A stretch of DNA of 37,234 nucleotides, taken from positions 1 through 37,234 of the forward strand of contig CACBIC010000009.1 of NCBI GenBank assembly GCA_902539235.1. The letters run 5' to 3'. The stretch's first letter is position 1, and every line of letters begins with the position of its first letter. The notes below the pieces were generated by a model. That model made no database searches and had not been told where the DNA came from. It was given only the letters and a program-made list of their open reading frames with translations. The position numbers and the translations under genes were made by a program. This DNA is from an uncultured Pelagibacteraceae bacterium (GTDB taxonomy: Bacteria; Pseudomonadota; Alphaproteobacteria; Pelagibacterales; Pelagibacteraceae). Below, piece after piece: positions 36,938 through 37,234 of this stretch.

Positions 36938-37234
36938 TTACGCCACTAACTCTTCCGCTCTTTGTAAATCAACTGAAACTAGTTGGCTAACACCTTGTTC
37001 GGCCATAGTAACTCCATAAAGCCTATCCATTTTTGACATTGTTAGAGCATGGTGAGTGATTATTATAAATTTTGTATTGGTAATTTTTGTCAACTCATCT
37101 AATAAATTACAGAATCTTGTAACATTTGCATCGTCCAAGGGCGCATCTACTTCATCTAAAACGCATATCGGTGAAGGATTTACCAGAAATACCGCGAAAA
37201 CAAGGGACAAAGCTGTTAAAGCTTGTTCTCCTCC
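36938..37234 (-). CDS. smc: Chromosome segregation protein SMC, C-terminal fragment (cut by window edge)
   Basis: Only the last 98 codons are in the window; the gene continues to the right of base 37234. The first visible residues are [20 protein letters not shown], the second half of the ABC signature LSGGEQ, then the Walker B and D-loop [15 protein letters not shown] and the H-loop segment [11 protein letters not shown]. This is the ATPase tail of SMC, which compacts and segregates the chromosome. The downstream adjacency to atpI suggests transcription continues into the ATP synthase genes. Confidence 0.95.
   Translation of the reverse strand, partial: GGEQALTALSLVFAVFLVNPSPICVLDEVDAPLDDANVTRFCNLLDELTKITNTKFIIITHHALTMSKMDRLYGVTMAEQGVSQLVSVDLQRAEELVA

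Noticed and set aside
36691..36990. 99-residue rightward open frame opposite atpI and the smc tail
   Set aside because: Shadow of two recognised genes.

Overview
The window is a very AT-rich, extremely compact bacterial chromosome segment. The protein families and gene order point to an alphaproteobacterium with a streamlined genome, most likely the SAR11 clade (Pelagibacterales). This is an inference from composition, near-zero intergenic space, the BamF-like (DUF3035), DUF2093 and DUF1289 families, the coxB-coxA-ctaB-coxF-ctaG-ctaE order, and a retinal-making carotenoid cluster. I see no tRNA, rRNA, CRISPR, insertion sequence, prophage or gap above 300 bases. The largest gap is the ~130 bases between groES and the first rightward gene.

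Layout. (1) 1-2041, leftward: groES-groEL, with a possible heat-shock promoter. (2) 2173-8643, rightward: HAD-IIA hydrolase, ribF, ileS, lspA, a small BamF-like lipoprotein, pgi. (3) 8636-10458, leftward: purD-rsmD. (4) 10487-10684, rightward: a DUF2093 protein. (5) 10687-16346, leftward: ubiA, msbA-like ABC exporter, waaA, lpxK, lpxL-like acyltransferase, i.e. lipid A/Kdo assembly headed by a ubiquinone gene. (6) 16400-16810, rightward: a DUF2721 membrane protein. (7) 16812-19837, leftward: CDGSH iron-sulfur protein, haloacid dehalogenase-like protein, pirin, quinone oxidoreductase, DUF1289 protein, a small redox-flavoured cluster. (8) 19884-27973, rightward: rsmE, then the aa3 cytochrome c oxidase structural and assembly genes (coxB, coxA, ctaB, an unlisted 37-residue coxF-like gene, ctaG, ctaE, surf1), thrC and a peroxiredoxin. 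(9) 27966-37234, leftward: smc (partial), atpI, atpB, atpE, atpF', atpF, crtI, crtB, crtY, blh, ispH, thrB, rnhA, thirteen genes with no gap above about 17 bases.

How it fits together. The most notable block is region 9. F0 ATP synthase genes run directly into a complete phytoene-to-retinal pathway (CrtB, CrtI, CrtY, Blh), which overlaps ispH, the last enzyme of the MEP isoprenoid pathway. Retinal is the chromophore of proteorhodopsin, whose proton gradient would feed the ATP synthase encoded just upstream. Neither the rhodopsin nor the GGPP synthase (crtE) is in the window. The other functional block is the cytochrome oxidase operon, so respiratory and probable light-driven proton-motive-force genes converge on each other around 27.97 kb. 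Nothing here is clearly a wholly undescribed system. The observations most worth follow-up are the atp-crt-blh-ispH arrangement, the short coxF-like gene, the overlapping convergent gene ends and the redox cluster.
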